This document shows, piece by piece, positions 18,356-28,030 of a stretch of 64,000 nucleotides of DNA. The position numbers and the translations under genes are program-made. The stretch's first letter is position 1. Each line of letters begins with the position of its first letter. This DNA comes from Rhodospirillales bacterium (GTDB lineage Bacteria > Pseudomonadota > Alphaproteobacteria > Rhodospirillales > Thalassospiraceae): positions 620,001 through 684,000 of the forward strand of contig JAHQVT010000006.1 of assembly GCA_019634165.1 (NCBI GenBank). Reading direction: 5' to 3'. The notes under the pieces were generated by a model. It saw only the letters and a list, made by a program, of their open reading frames with translations. It did not search any database and was not told the origin of the DNA.

Positions 18356-18371
18356 CCGGTATCGATATCGG
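18356..18371. promoter_or_regulatory. Imperfect palindrome just upstream of motA
   Basis: CCGGTATCGATATCGG, 16 bases with one mismatched pair, ending 17 bases before the motA GTG. It would lie at the ribosome-binding region or start point. It may be an operator or chance; no sigma-28-type promoter is evident nearby. Confidence 0.3.
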
Positions 18372-18388
18372 CGTAACGGGGAAAAATA

Positions 18389-19243
18389 GTGTTTCTGATT
18401 ATCGGTTATATCATAGTGCTCGGCTCGGTGCTGGGCGGCTATTTACCACACGGGTCATTTGACATTCTCGTTCAGCCGCTTGAAGTTCTGATTATTTTCG
18501 GGGCTGCATTCGGTGCGTTTTTAACAGCCAATCCCCTTGGCGTTGTTAAGCGGTCATTTTCCTACACTTTGCGTGCGATGAAAGGCCCAAAGAAAAAAGC
18601 CGCTTATCTTGAGCTTCTGACCTGCCTTTATGCAGTTTTCCGACTTGCCAAATCAAAGGGTGATCTGGCCCTTGAAAGCCACGTTGAAAATCCAGAAAGC
18701 TCGGCTCTTTTTTCCAATTTTCCGGTCCTGATGAAAGATCACCATGCATTGGAATTCATGTGTGACTATCTTCGTCTCCTGACCCTTGGCACCACCAATC
18801 CATATGAACTCGAAGCTGTGATTGATCAGGAACTCGAAGCCCATCACGAGGAAGAACACGCTGTTTCAGATGCCGTTCAAACCGTTGGTGACGGTCTTCC
18901 TGCACTCGGCATTGTTGCTGCTGTGCTGGGCGTGATTGTGACCATGAGTTCCGTGACAGAGCCCCCTGAAGTTCTTGGTGGCCTGATCGCTGCGGCACTG
19001 GTTGGGACATTCCTTGGTATTCTCGGTGCATATGGGTTTGTTGCCCCTACTGCCTCGATCATCAAAAACACCGTTGATGCAGATGCAAAATACTATAGCT
19101 GCATCAAGGCCGCTTTGATTGGACATATGCAAGGATACGCTCCCCAAGTGTCCGTTGAATTTGCGCGAAAAACTCTTCCACATGACCTCCGGCCCAGCTT
19201 CAAGGAACTTGATGACGCGTTACAAGATGCGCCAACAGTCTGA
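18389..19243 (+). CDS. motA: Flagellar motor stator protein MotA
   Basis: Inner-membrane stator subunit that with MotB conducts ions and drives flagellar rotation. The 284 residues begin FLIIGYIIVLGSVLGGY, the usual MotA start, and have four membrane segments: two near the N-terminus and two around 165-235. A large cytoplasmic loop between helices 2 and 3 contacts the rotor. The proline-rich PPEVLGGLIAAALVGTFLG stretch is in helices 3-4. Translation starts at GTG, with GGGGA 6 bases upstream. motB follows after 44 bases. No other flagellar gene is in the window. Confidence 0.96.
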   Translation: MFLIIGYIIVLGSVLGGYLPHGSFDILVQPLEVLIIFGAAFGAFLTANPLGVVKRSFSYTLRAMKGPKKKAAYLELLTCLYAVFRLAKSKGDLALESHVENPESSALFSNFPVLMKDHHALEFMCDYLRLLTLGTTNPYELEAVIDQELEAHHEEEHAVSDAVQTVGDGLPALGIVAAVLGVIVTMSSVTEPPEVLGGLIAAALVGTFLGILGAYGFVAPTASIIKNTVDADAKYYSCIKAALIGHMQGYAPQVSVEFARKTLPHDLRPSFKELDDALQDAPTV

Positions 19244-19287
19244 CTTTTTTGGATAAAATATTTCCGACTTAGGGAAAAGTACGACGC

Positions 19288-20235
19288 ATGCCTGATATCG
19301 TCATAAAGAAAATCAAAAAAGGTGGGCATGGCCACCACGGAGGCGCATGGAAAGTTGCCTATGCCGACTTCGTGACGGCAATGATGGCGTTTTTCCTATT
19401 GCTGTGGTTGCTTTCAAGCGCGACTGAGGAACAGCTTCAAGGGGTTTCGATGTATTTCACCCCTGAAACCATTTCGCAAAACGAATCAGGTTCTGGTGGA
19501 CTTCTTGGCGGGACAAGCCTTGCCGAAGAAGGCGCATTACGTTCAGAATTCGGATCCCCAACCGTCAGCATGGATATCCCGCCGGTCCAATCACCGGACG
19601 AGCGTGAAGCCATTCGCGTTGCCCAGATGGAAGATCAGGAATTCAACGAAGCCAAAGAACAACTTCTTAAGGCCATCGAAAGCAGTGAAGAGCTTCAGGG
19701 GCTGGAAAAGAACATCCGCGTCGAGGAAACCGACCAAGGTCTTCGCATTCAGATATTGGATGAAGACGGTACAGCAATGTTCCCAAGTGGGAGTGCCGGC
19801 ATGGCTGAACACACAAAACTGCTGCTGGAAAAAGTCGCAAGTGTCGTTGAAAAGATGCCGCAGGATATATCAATTGAAGGCCACACAGATGCAGTCCCCT
19901 TTAGCCGTAATGACGGCTATTCAAACTGGGAGCTTTCCGCAGACCGTGCTTTGGCAACCCGCCGCACCCTTGAAGATTTGGGGCTAACCACGTCGCGGTT
20001 TGCCAAGGTTGCTGGCCTTGCTGACACGGATCCGCTTCTACCAGACGCACCAGAAAATGAAAGCAACCGACGCATCAGCATTACATTGCTGCGCGGAACT
20101 GGAGAGCGATCAGAACTTGGTTCCGCACCACAAAATGGCCAAGCACCGGAAAGCACAGCACCGGGAACGCAAACGGATCCTGCCGCGGGTACGCCGATAC
20201 GTCGTCCTTCCTTCTCTGTTCCGTCACAACCCTAG
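19288..20235 (+). CDS. motB: Flagellar motor stator protein MotB
   Basis: Anchors the stator to peptidoglycan and supplies the ion-binding aspartate. The 315 residues hold a short cytoplasmic basic N-terminus, a single membrane helix with D27 in AYADFVTAMMAFFLLLWLL, a plug and linker region, and an OmpA-like peptidoglycan-binding domain at about 170-275 with IEGHTDAVPFS and NWELSADRALATRR. The C-terminal 35 residues are proline- and glycine-rich and look disordered. It is the second gene of the motAB operon. Proton rather than sodium use is likely in this group but not shown. Confidence 0.96.
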   Translation: MPDIVIKKIKKGGHGHHGGAWKVAYADFVTAMMAFFLLLWLLSSATEEQLQGVSMYFTPETISQNESGSGGLLGGTSLAEEGALRSEFGSPTVSMDIPPVQSPDEREAIRVAQMEDQEFNEAKEQLLKAIESSEELQGLEKNIRVEETDQGLRIQILDEDGTAMFPSGSAGMAEHTKLLLEKVASVVEKMPQDISIEGHTDAVPFSRNDGYSNWELSADRALATRRTLEDLGLTTSRFAKVAGLADTDPLLPDAPENESNRRISITLLRGTGERSELGSAPQNGQAPESTAPGTQTDPAAGTPIRRPSFSVPSQP

Positions 20236-20356
20236 TAACCACTAGACATTGCAAAATTGAGTGCCCTTTTCGGGGAATGACCTTTAAACTGTCATAAACA
20301 GCACCTAATCTCATAGAATAGAGATAGCCTAATGTGAGCGGGACTGAGAATACCAT

Positions 20357-21115
20357 ATGACAGTTAATCAGCGGCGCCTTACGCAACACTATTTTATGAC
20401 CGCACCAATGCCGTGCCCCTATTTGCCCGGTAGGTTCGAACGCAAACTGGTTACAGAGCTTCGCGGGCCGGAAGCCAATAATGTTCATGACCTGTTATCT
20501 CGTTCAGGCTTTCGCCGCAGTCATTCCATTGCCTATTTGCCAGCCTGTAGTGATTGCAACGCCTGCATTCCTGTTCGGGTCCGTTGTGATGCATTTGAAA
20601 GCAGCCGCTCCTTTCGCCGCATCATAGGAAAAAACAACGACCTCACACGGTCTGTCCTGCCGCCAACCGCGACACAGGAACAATACCAACTGTTTCGCAC
20701 CTATCAGGATGCACGACATGGTAGCGGTGATATGGCGCGTATGGATGCACGTGATTACCGCGCGATGATCGAAGACAGCACGATTGATACGTCGATCTTT
20801 GAGTATCGCCGTGCGGATGACAGCCTGATTGCAGTTGCGTTGGTAGATAACCTTGCCGACGGCCTTTCGGCAGTTTACAGCTTCTTTGATCCCGCAGAGC
20901 ACCGCCGCGGCCTTGGCACCTACGTCATCCTTGATTTGATAAATGAAGCTAACCTGCTTGATTTACCACATATTTATCTGGGCTACTGGATCGGTGATTG
21001 CCGCAAGATGTCCTATAAAATGCGTTTTCAGCCGCTTGAAGGCTTTCGCGATGGGCAATGGGTTTCGATGCGAGACCCCGAAATTTCCACGCCATCACAC
21101 AGCGAAACTGAATAA
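20357..21115 (+). CDS. bpt: Aspartate/glutamate leucyltransferase (bacterial protein transferase, N-end rule)
   Basis: Transfers an amino acid, in Bpt leucine, from tRNA to proteins with N-terminal Asp or Glu, marking them for ClpS/ClpAP. The 252 residues match the ATE1/Bpt family, with the conserved cysteine blocks PCPYLPGRFERK near 19-30 and ACSDCNACIPVRV near 62-74. The C-terminal acyltransferase fold includes YLGYWIGDCRKMSYKMRFQP. Annotation pipelines often call it arginyltransferase because of ATE homology. It lies alone downstream of motB, 121 bases away. Confidence 0.93.
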   Translation: MTVNQRRLTQHYFMTAPMPCPYLPGRFERKLVTELRGPEANNVHDLLSRSGFRRSHSIAYLPACSDCNACIPVRVRCDAFESSRSFRRIIGKNNDLTRSVLPPTATQEQYQLFRTYQDARHGSGDMARMDARDYRAMIEDSTIDTSIFEYRRADDSLIAVALVDNLADGLSAVYSFFDPAEHRRGLGTYVILDLINEANLLDLPHIYLGYWIGDCRKMSYKMRFQPLEGFRDGQWVSMRDPEISTPSHSETE

Positions 21116-21280
21116 CTCCCGCTGTTTTCGCGCCGCCCAACCCTGTTATACTAAAGTTTAAATCAACAACACGATCCTCGGTTGCCTGCTTTCAAAGACG
21201 CATATAAGCTGCCTTACAAAGTCGATTAACCGGCTTTGACTTATAAAACATGAGCTTGCATCTTTGGGAGGCTGTAACTA

Positions 21281-22375
21281 ATGAAACGTCGCCAATTTCT
21301 TTCTGGCGCTGCCGTAGCGGGTGCGACCGCTGCTGCTGTGTCCACCTTCGCCAAACCGGCAATTGCACAGGATGTCCGTGAATGGCGTCTGATTACGACT
21401 TGGCCTAAAAACTTCCCGGGCCTTGGTACTGGCGCGAACCTTCTTGCTGAATACATCACCAAGGCGTCTGATGGCCGCCTGAAAGTCACCGTATACGGTG
21501 CTGGTGAAATTGTTCCTGCCTTCGAAGCAGTCGATGCAGTCGGCAACGGCACCGTCGAAATGGGTCACGGCGCTCCTTACTATTGGAAGGGTAAAGTTGA
21601 CGCCGCCCAGTATATTGCAGCAATGCCGTTCGGTCTGAACGCTCAGGAACAGAATGCTTGGTTCCAGTGGGGTGGCGGTCAGGAACTTGCTGACAAAGTA
21701 TATGCCGAATTGAACTGTAAGTTCTTCCCGTCGGGCAACACCGGAACTCAGATGGGTGGTTGGTTCAACAAGGAAATGAACACCATTGATGACTATAAAG
21801 GTCTGAAAATGCGTATTCCGGGCCTTGGTGGCGAAGTCGTCAAAGCTGCTGGTGCCAACGTTGTGAACCTTCCGGGTGGTGAAATTCCGCCGGCACTTCA
21901 GTCGGGCGCAATTGACGCAACCGAATGGGTTGGTCCTTACAATGATCTGGCATTTGGCCTCTATAAGTCGGCTAAATACTACTACTATCCGGGTTGGCAC
22001 GAGCCAGCGACCGTTCTTGATAACTTCATCAACCTCGATGCGTGGAATGCGCTCCCGGATGATTTGAAAGCAATCGTCGAACAGGCCAACCGCGCTGTAA
22101 ACCAGATGGTTCTGTCTGAATTCACCGCCCGCAACAACCAGGCGCTTGATACCCTGCGTAACAAGCACAATGTTGATGTTCGTCCGTTCTCTGACGACAT
22201 TCTGACCGGCCTTGGCAAATTGTCGGGTGAAGTTCTGCGTGATCTGGTTGCTTCCAATCCGCTGTCGCAGGAAGTCTTCGAAAGCCTTATCAAATTCCGT
22301 ACCCAAGCAATCGCTTGGTCGAAATTCTCGGAATCTTCTTTTGCTCAGGCACGTATTCTGCCGTTCAAATACTAA
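21281..22375 (+). CDS. TRAP transporter substrate-binding protein, DctP/TakP-like
   Basis: Periplasmic binding protein of a tripartite ATP-independent importer. The N-terminus MKRRQFLSGAAVAGATAAAV with a cut near AIAQ looks like a Tat signal. The body has the GAGEIVPAFEAVDAV, NTGTQMGGWF, IDATEWVGPYND and YYYYPGWHEP motifs, close to the 2-oxo acid binding protein TakP of Rhodobacter. These suggest a carboxylate substrate. The ribosome site GGGAGG is strong. Unusually, it faces its presumed membrane partners dctQ and dctM, which are on the opposite strand. Confidence 0.93.
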   Translation: MKRRQFLSGAAVAGATAAAVSTFAKPAIAQDVREWRLITTWPKNFPGLGTGANLLAEYITKASDGRLKVTVYGAGEIVPAFEAVDAVGNGTVEMGHGAPYYWKGKVDAAQYIAAMPFGLNAQEQNAWFQWGGGQELADKVYAELNCKFFPSGNTGTQMGGWFNKEMNTIDDYKGLKMRIPGLGGEVVKAAGANVVNLPGGEIPPALQSGAIDATEWVGPYNDLAFGLYKSAKYYYYPGWHEPATVLDNFINLDAWNALPDDLKAIVEQANRAVNQMVLSEFTARNNQALDTLRNKHNVDVRPFSDDILTGLGKLSGEVLRDLVASNPLSQEVFESLIKFRTQAIAWSKFSESSFAQARILPFKY

Positions 22376-22400
22376 GTTCTCCGACCTTCGGAAAACGACG

Positions 22401-22427
22401 AAGGGCTGGCATTTGCCAGCCCTTTTT
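22401..22427 (+). terminator. Rho-independent terminator after the TRAP binding-protein gene
   Basis: AAGGGCTGGCA and TGCCAGCCCTT form an 11-bp stem (in practice with a four-base loop) followed by TTT. It starts 25 bases after the stop. Confidence 0.92.
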
Positions 22428-22504
22428 ATTTGTCCTGACTGCACCACCCTGCCCTTATCCTACTTGAGCCTGTATCCTCGTTGACCCTACCTTAGTCCAA
22501 ACGC

Positions 22505-22533
22505 AAAAAAGGCACCCAACAGGATGCCTTTTT
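22505..22533 (-). terminator. Rho-independent terminator after dctM
   Basis: On the minus strand AAAAAGGCATCC, loop, GGGTGCCTTTTTT. It lies 29 bases past the dctM stop and faces the binding-protein terminator, so the two converging transcripts are kept apart. Confidence 0.88.
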
Positions 22534-22561
22534 AAAAGATGATTGAATGCGTTTTAACTGC

Positions 22562-23935
22562 TTAGAACAGAACGCTTGGCAGCCAGGTTGCCAACCATGG
22601 GAAGGCAGCGACAAGACACAAGCCCAACATCTGGATCGCAACAAACGGAATGATGCCACGATAAATATCAAGCGTCCTGATTGACGGCGGCGCAACACCA
22701 CGCAGATAGAACAGCGCAAAGCCAAATGGCGGTGTCAGGAAGCTGGTCTGAAGGTTGATGGCAATCATCACACCAAGCCATACCGGGTCAATGTCCATCT
22801 TCAGCAAGATAGGCCCAACAATCGGGATCACAACAAACACGATCTCGATGAAGTCCAAGAAGAAGCCCATGAAGAACATAAGCAGCATCACGACCAGCAT
22901 CGCACTGAACACACCACCTGGAAGGTTGTGCAACAGATCTTCAACCAGCAAGTCACCACCAAGGCCACGGAACACCAGCGAGAACACCGACGCACCCAGC
23001 AAGATGACAAACACCATCGCACTGACCTGAACCGTCTGACGCACAACATGGCGCAAAACAGACATGCTAAGGCGACGATAGAATGCCGCTAGAATGGTTG
23101 CACCAACTGACCCAAAGGCTGCTGATTCCGTCGGGGTAGCAATGCCTGTCAGGATGGATCCCAAAACCGCGACAATCAAAAGTGCCGGTGGCAGAAGTGC
23201 GCGAAGCACCTCACCCCAAAGGCCTTCCGGGCGCTTGCCTTCGACAAGGGCCGGCGCAGAATCCGGGTCAATAATCGATTTGATAATGATCCAGCCGATA
23301 TACAACGCAACCAGCATAAGCCCCGGAATGAACGCGCCTGCAAACAGGTCCATCACCGAAATCGGGTCTGGTGCCCAGTTGCCAATCGAACGCTGCGCTT
23401 CGGCATAGGCCCCTTGCAGGATATCACCAAGAAGAACCAGCACGATCGATGGCGGAATGATCTGGCCCAACGTCCCGGATGCACAGATAATCCCAGTCGA
23501 AAGTTTCGGATCATATCCGGCTTTGTTCATCGCCGGCAGGCTCAGCAAGCCCATAGTGACAACTGTCGCACCGACAATACCAGTGGATGCTGCCAACAAC
23601 ATGCCAACGATCACAACCGAAATACCAAGACCGCCACGCATGGTGCCAAACAGCATCCCCATGGTGGTCAGAAGTTTTTCAGCGATACGTGCCCGTTCCA
23701 ACATGACGCCCATAAAGACGAACAGCGGAATGGCGACATAAAGCTCGTTGGTCATCACACCGAAATAGCGTGACGGCAAAGAGCCCAAAAGCGGCATATC
23801 GAACGCGCCCATCGCATTACCGATAAGCGCAAATGCAAGACCGGTGCCCGCAAGCGAGAAGGCAACCGGAAAACCAAGAATAAGCACGCCGCAAGCTACG
23901 GCGAACATTACCAGGCTAAGAACTTCACCCGTCAT
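22562..23935 (-). CDS. dctM: TRAP transporter large permease subunit DctM
   Basis: Main transmembrane channel of the TRAP importer. The 457-residue protein has about 12 membrane helices. Family motifs are IPLFVFMGVMLERARIAEKL, STGIVGATVVTMGLLSLPAM, CASGTLGQIIPPSIVLVLLG and LQTSFLTPPFGFALFYLRG. I start at ATG 23935, which overlaps the dctQ stop as TAATG, so translation is coupled; the longer reading frame upstream lies inside dctQ. The operon dctQ-dctM ends in its own terminator. Confidence 0.95.
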   Translation of the reverse strand: MTGEVLSLVMFAVACGVLILGFPVAFSLAGTGLAFALIGNAMGAFDMPLLGSLPSRYFGVMTNELYVAIPLFVFMGVMLERARIAEKLLTTMGMLFGTMRGGLGISVVIVGMLLAASTGIVGATVVTMGLLSLPAMNKAGYDPKLSTGIICASGTLGQIIPPSIVLVLLGDILQGAYAEAQRSIGNWAPDPISVMDLFAGAFIPGLMLVALYIGWIIIKSIIDPDSAPALVEGKRPEGLWGEVLRALLPPALLIVAVLGSILTGIATPTESAAFGSVGATILAAFYRRLSMSVLRHVVRQTVQVSAMVFVILLGASVFSLVFRGLGGDLLVEDLLHNLPGGVFSAMLVVMLLMFFMGFFLDFIEIVFVVIPIVGPILLKMDIDPVWLGVMIAINLQTSFLTPPFGFALFYLRGVAPPSIRTLDIYRGIIPFVAIQMLGLCLVAAFPWLATWLPSVLF

Positions 23936-24480
23936 TAAACGCCCTCGTGCTCTTCTTCGTCGATTTCGAATTCTTTGTGACCGGCAAGCACCAGAACGCT
24001 GCGCGCTGCCAAGGACAACCCTTGCAGCAGCATCAAAACACAAAACACTAAAATCACTGATTTATAAAGAAACAGGCCCGGAAGACCGCCAGTCTCGTGC
24101 GATCCTTCTAAACGGTGCCAGCTGGTTGCAACATACGGATAGCTGTACATCAACATCATGATGACAACCGGCATTAGCAAAAACAGCGACCCGAAAAGAT
24201 CAACCCATGCCTTGTAACGCGCTGAAGCTGGACGATAAAATACGTCCACACGTACATGACCACCATGCAGAAGCGTATATCCCGCCCCCACCATGAACAT
24301 GATGCCGTAAAGCCACATATAGCTTTCCTGCATCGAAACCCAGCCAACCGAAAAGCCGTAACGCAGTGTGGCTACCAAAAACGTAATAACCACCATCGGG
24401 ATCACAAGCCAGGCTACCGCGCGACCGATCCAGTCATTCAGACTGTCTATCGCGTGGACGAAATTTCCCAGAAATCTCAC
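23935..24480 (-). CDS. dctQ: TRAP transporter small permease subunit DctQ
   Basis: Four-helix inner-membrane subunit of the same importer (181 residues). SMQESYMWLYGIMFMVGAGYTLLHGGHVRVDVFY is the DctQ signature near 49-82 (given here in outline), and the C-terminus is acidic (EFEIDEEEHEGV). Translation starts at GTG 24480, with GGGAG about 6 bases upstream. It is the first gene of the dctQM operon. The substrate is set by the convergent binding protein if that is indeed its partner. Confidence 0.92.
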   Translation of the reverse strand: MRFLGNFVHAIDSLNDWIGRAVAWLVIPMVVITFLVATLRYGFSVGWVSMQESYMWLYGIMFMVGAGYTLLHGGHVRVDVFYRPASARYKAWVDLFGSLFLLMPVVIMMLMYSYPYVATSWHRLEGSHETGGLPGLFLYKSVILVFCVLMLLQGLSLAARSVLVLAGHKEFEIDEEEHEGV

Positions 24481-24660
24481 TTTTCACTCCCAAGCCCTTA
24501 TTAATCTCACAGGAATATTGCGGGCTTCCTGTTAATCAGGTTGCGAAGTTACATTTTAACCATCAAAAACGCTATATCTTTTGGGACGTATTTCGCCCAT
24601 TTCAGGGGGAATTTTCAGCATATGATGTTGTTTGGCACATGTTTTACCAATCACGCTGAT

Positions 24661-24697
24661 AAAAAAAGCCGGATGGCACAGCACCATCCGACTTTTT
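24661..24697 (-). terminator. Rho-independent terminator after parC
   Basis: On the minus strand CGGATGG and CCATCCG pair around loop TGCTGTG, with flanking AAG/CTT pairing and seven T following. It lies 26 bases past the parC stop. Confidence 0.9.
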
Positions 24698-24722
24698 AGA
24701 TATTGAACAAGGCCAAAAGCCG

Positions 24723-26966
24723 TTATTCAAACTTGTTTGACCGAGGGAAACCGTTTGGCGGCAAACGCCCGGAGCCAGCACGTTTGCCCGTCCACTCAGC
24801 AAGGTCTGTGACAGTTCGGGTTCGGCCTTCGCTGCCGCCCATCGCCCAGCTCAGGCCTTCTTCGATGTTAAACAGGATCAAATCAGAAAGACCGCCCTGA
24901 CGGTATTTCTGCAAGATCACACCACGGCCACGGGTCATTTCTGGAACTTCAGCAACGGGATAAATCAGAAGTTTTCGATTATCCCCAAGCACAGCCACAT
25001 GATCATTTTCTACAGGCATAAAGATTTTGGCGACTTCACCTGTACCAAGGTTAAGAACCTGCTTGCCGTTTTTGGTTTGGGCAACCACGTCTTTTTCAGC
25101 AACTTGGAAACCACGACCGCCCGAACTTGCAACCAGCAGATTCCGCCCATCCTTGTGAATCACCATCGAAACGATGTCATGTTCCTGTGGCAAATCAATC
25201 GACAGACGGATTGGCTCTCCGTGGCCGCGACCACCGGGGAGTTTGTCACACGACATAGTGTAACAGCGCCCTGCTGTTGACAGGATCAAAAGTTTGTCTG
25301 TGGTAAAGGCCTTCAGCGCGAAGCGATGTTCATCGCCATCCTTAAATTTCAGGTCGCTGATGTCAGCCACATGTCCCTTAAGCGCACGGATCCAGCCCAT
25401 TTTCGAACAGATAACCGTAATCGGTTCGCGTTCAATCAAGGCTTCTAGCGGCACTTCAATTTCTTCTGGCTCATCACCAATTTCAGTGCGACGTTTACCG
25501 ATCGCAGTTTTCTTGCCAAAGTTTTGGCGCATAACTTCGATTTCGTCGCGAATTTTTGTCCAACGCATTGTCTCGCTGGCAAGAAGGGCTTCAAGGCCAT
25601 CTTTTTCTTCCGTCAGTTTCGCATGCTCGTTCTTGATTTCCATCTCTTCGAGCTTGCGCAACGACCGCAAACGCATATTGAGGATCGCATCTGCCTGCAC
25701 TTCGGTCAGGTCAAACGCCTTCATCAATGCGTTTTTCGGTTCATCTTCAAACCGGATGATGCGGATCACTTCATCAAGGTTAAGATAGGCAACAAGATAG
25801 CCTTCCAACACTTCAAGTCGATGATTGATCTTGGCCAGTCGATGGTTCGAACGACGGATCAGCACTTCTTGACGGTGTGCAAGAAACGCCCGCAGAACTT
25901 CGCGCAAATTCATTACGCGCGGTGTGTTGTCACCATCAAGAACGTTCATGTTCAACCCAAACCGGATTTCCAGTTCGGTATTTTTGAACAGCATTTCCAT
26001 CAGGTGTTCTGGCTCAACCGCACGTGTTCGCGGTTCCAAAACAAGGCGAATGACATCGGTTGATTCATCGCGCACATCGTTCAGAAGCGGCAATTTCTTG
26101 ACCACCATCAGATCGGCAATGCGTTCGACCAGTTTGGCCTTTTGCACTTGATAGGGAACTTCTGTGACCACAATCTGATACAGACCGTGGCTAAGCTTTT
26201 CGACTTCCCACTTTGCGCGCAAGCGGAATGATCCGCGTCCGGTCGCATAAGCTTCAAGAATGTTTTCATGCGGCTCGACCAGAACCCCACCCGTCGGAAA
26301 ATCCGGACCCGGGATGCATCGCACCAATTCCGCAATCGAGGTATCGGGCTTGTCGATCAGCTTGATCAAACCCGCACAAAGCTCGCCCGCATTATGGGGC
26401 GGAATATTGGTCGCCATCCCCACAGCAATACCGGATGCGCCGTTTGCCAGAAGGTTCGGAAAGGCCGCCGGCATAACAACCGGTTCCTGTTCCTCGCCGT
26501 CATAGGTCGGGCGGAAATCAACGGCGTCTTCATCCAGACCGTCCATCAAGGCCGCGGCAACTGCGGTCATACGGGCTTCGGTGTAACGCATGGCAGCAGC
26601 ATTATCGCCATCAATGTTACCAAAGTTGCCCTGACCATCGACCAGTGGATAACGAACGGCAAAATCCTGTGCCAAACGCACAAGTGCGTCATAAACCGAT
26701 TGATCACCATGCGGGTGATATTTACCAATCACGTCACCGACAACACGCGCGCATTTCTTGAACCCGTGTTCCGGGTTCAGTTTAAGCTGCCGCATGGCGT
26801 AAAGTAGACGACGGTGTACAGGTTTCAACCCATCACGCACATCAGGCAGAGAACGCGACATGATTGTCGACATCGCATAGGCGAGATACCGTTCGCTAAG
26901 CGCGTCAGCAAGGCGGGTTTCCCTGATTTGGCCGGCGCTGGCCGGATCGGAAGTCTTGGTGCTCAT
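24723..26966 (-). CDS. parC: DNA topoisomerase IV subunit A
   Basis: Type IIA topoisomerase subunit that cuts and rejoins DNA to decatenate daughter chromosomes. The 747 residues match ParC rather than the longer GyrA, and no GyrA box is seen. The N-terminal domain has [20 protein letters not shown], the quinolone-resistance region [20 protein letters not shown] at 81-100 and the catalytic tyrosine Y128 in [10 protein letters not shown]. The position equal to E. coli Ser80 is Q89. A C-terminal beta-pinwheel starts near 490. It lies 130 bases after recO on the same strand and may have its own promoter. parE is not in the window. Confidence 0.95.
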   Translation of the reverse strand: MSTKTSDPASAGQIRETRLADALSERYLAYAMSTIMSRSLPDVRDGLKPVHRRLLYAMRQLKLNPEHGFKKCARVVGDVIGKYHPHGDQSVYDALVRLAQDFAVRYPLVDGQGNFGNIDGDNAAAMRYTEARMTAVAAALMDGLDEDAVDFRPTYDGEEQEPVVMPAAFPNLLANGASGIAVGMATNIPPHNAGELCAGLIKLIDKPDTSIAELVRCIPGPDFPTGGVLVEPHENILEAYATGRGSFRLRAKWEVEKLSHGLYQIVVTEVPYQVQKAKLVERIADLMVVKKLPLLNDVRDESTDVIRLVLEPRTRAVEPEHLMEMLFKNTELEIRFGLNMNVLDGDNTPRVMNLREVLRAFLAHRQEVLIRRSNHRLAKINHRLEVLEGYLVAYLNLDEVIRIIRFEDEPKNALMKAFDLTEVQADAILNMRLRSLRKLEEMEIKNEHAKLTEEKDGLEALLASETMRWTKIRDEIEVMRQNFGKKTAIGKRRTEIGDEPEEIEVPLEALIEREPITVICSKMGWIRALKGHVADISDLKFKDGDEHRFALKAFTTDKLLILSTAGRCYTMSCDKLPGGRGHGEPIRLSIDLPQEHDIVSMVIHKDGRNLLVASSGGRGFQVAEKDVVAQTKNGKQVLNLGTGEVAKIFMPVENDHVAVLGDNRKLLIYPVAEVPEMTRGRGVILQKYRQGGLSDLILFNIEEGLSWAMGGSEGRTRTVTDLAEWTGKRAGSGRLPPNGFPRSNKFE

Positions 26967-27097
26967 GAACGCTTTTTCTTGTTGCTTGGCAGAATGGACA
27001 GGCGCAAGTACATCCGCATTCCGAATGTCTTACGTTATTGGCAACATACTACGCCGGGCATGGCCGTGGTCAACATATGCCGAACAATTTGATCAAT

Positions 27098-27853
27098 TTA
27101 TTTTTCATCAATGGCGTTTAAGCGCCAGACATGGCTGATAAGGCGATCTCGGGCAGCAACAGGCTTGATGCCTTTTGCTTCAAAAATATCGCGGTGAATG
27201 AAAAACCCGGTCAGTTTTAATCCATCGCGTAATTGATCGGTAAAATCGGCATCTTTGCGCGCCTGAGATGCCCGACCTGATGCCAAAAATGCTGGCAGTG
27301 GCAAAAGCCGGTCCCGATAGGCACGCCCAGCAGCATCGCTGACCGCCCGGCCACTTTTGGGAGAAACATATGCCAGATCGTTCACAGTGTCCGTTGCGGC
27401 ACAACGATCAAGCCCCAAACCATATCCCAATTCCTCAAGAAGCCCGACTTCCCAACGAATATAGGCTGGCAACCACTGCTCGACCTTAAGCGCACCAAGC
27501 AAGGCAACAGTGCCATGATACAAATCAGGATGGGATTCACGTTCAGGAAGGGTTGCGTCCAACATGGCACAAGCGGAACTCATCGCCATCAATGGGCCCG
27601 GTTGCAGCAAAATATCGGCAGCATGCGCACCGGTTAATTCGCATCTAAATTGCCCAAGATGTTCCGCAAGCCTTGCAGACCACCCTACCCGCACTTCATT
27701 GCCCGGCTCCAACGTGCCGCGCATGGATTTACTGGTGGCACCGCGCACCATCCCGGCATGACGGCCATAGTCACGGGTTAGGACAGACAGCCGAACAGAA
27801 TTTTCGCCCAGCTTGCGTGTCGAAAGAACGATGCCGTCATCACGCCAGTCCAT
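27098..27853 (-). CDS. recO: DNA repair protein RecO
   Basis: Recombination mediator that loads RecA with RecR on gapped DNA. The 251 residues have the N-terminal OB-fold opening WRDDGIVLSTRKLGENSVRLSVLTRDYGRHAG and a helical C-domain with LDRCAATDTVNDLAYVSPKSGRAVS. Only one cysteine of the usual zinc cluster remains, which is common in alphaproteobacterial RecO. It is the last member of the rnc-era-recO run, 9 bases after the small membrane protein gene at 27863-28030. Confidence 0.94.
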   Translation of the reverse strand: MDWRDDGIVLSTRKLGENSVRLSVLTRDYGRHAGMVRGATSKSMRGTLEPGNEVRVGWSARLAEHLGQFRCELTGAHAADILLQPGPLMAMSSACAMLDATLPERESHPDLYHGTVALLGALKVEQWLPAYIRWEVGLLEELGYGLGLDRCAATDTVNDLAYVSPKSGRAVSDAAGRAYRDRLLPLPAFLASGRASQARKDADFTDQLRDGLKLTGFFIHRDIFEAKGIKPVAARDRLISHVWRLNAIDEK

Positions 27854-27862
27854 ATACGCCTC

Positions 27863-28030
27863 TTAGAAAAAGCCGCTGGGCACAATCAGACGCGTTACAA
27901 GGAAAAACATGCCAAGAAGACAGGAAGCAAGACAGAACAGGGCGACCGCAAACACGGTCTTACGTGCCCATGAACGGTTTTCGACTTCAGTGATCGCATG
28001 ATCAATAGGATCGGTGGAATGGTGGGTCAT
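27863..28030 (-). CDS. Small single-pass membrane protein of unknown function
   Basis: A 55-residue protein starting MTHHSTDPIDHAITEVENRS, with one membrane helix near 24-46 (TVFAVALFCLASCLLGMFFL). I do not recognise a family. The ATG overlaps the stop of the upstream 77-residue gene as ATGA, and recO begins 9 bases after its stop, so it is coupled into the era-recO operon. That arrangement is the main reason to accept it as real. The longer in-frame start at 28060 would lie inside the neighbour. Confidence 0.7.
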   Translation of the reverse strand: MTHHSTDPIDHAITEVENRSWARKTVFAVALFCLASCLLGMFFLVTRLIVPSGFF

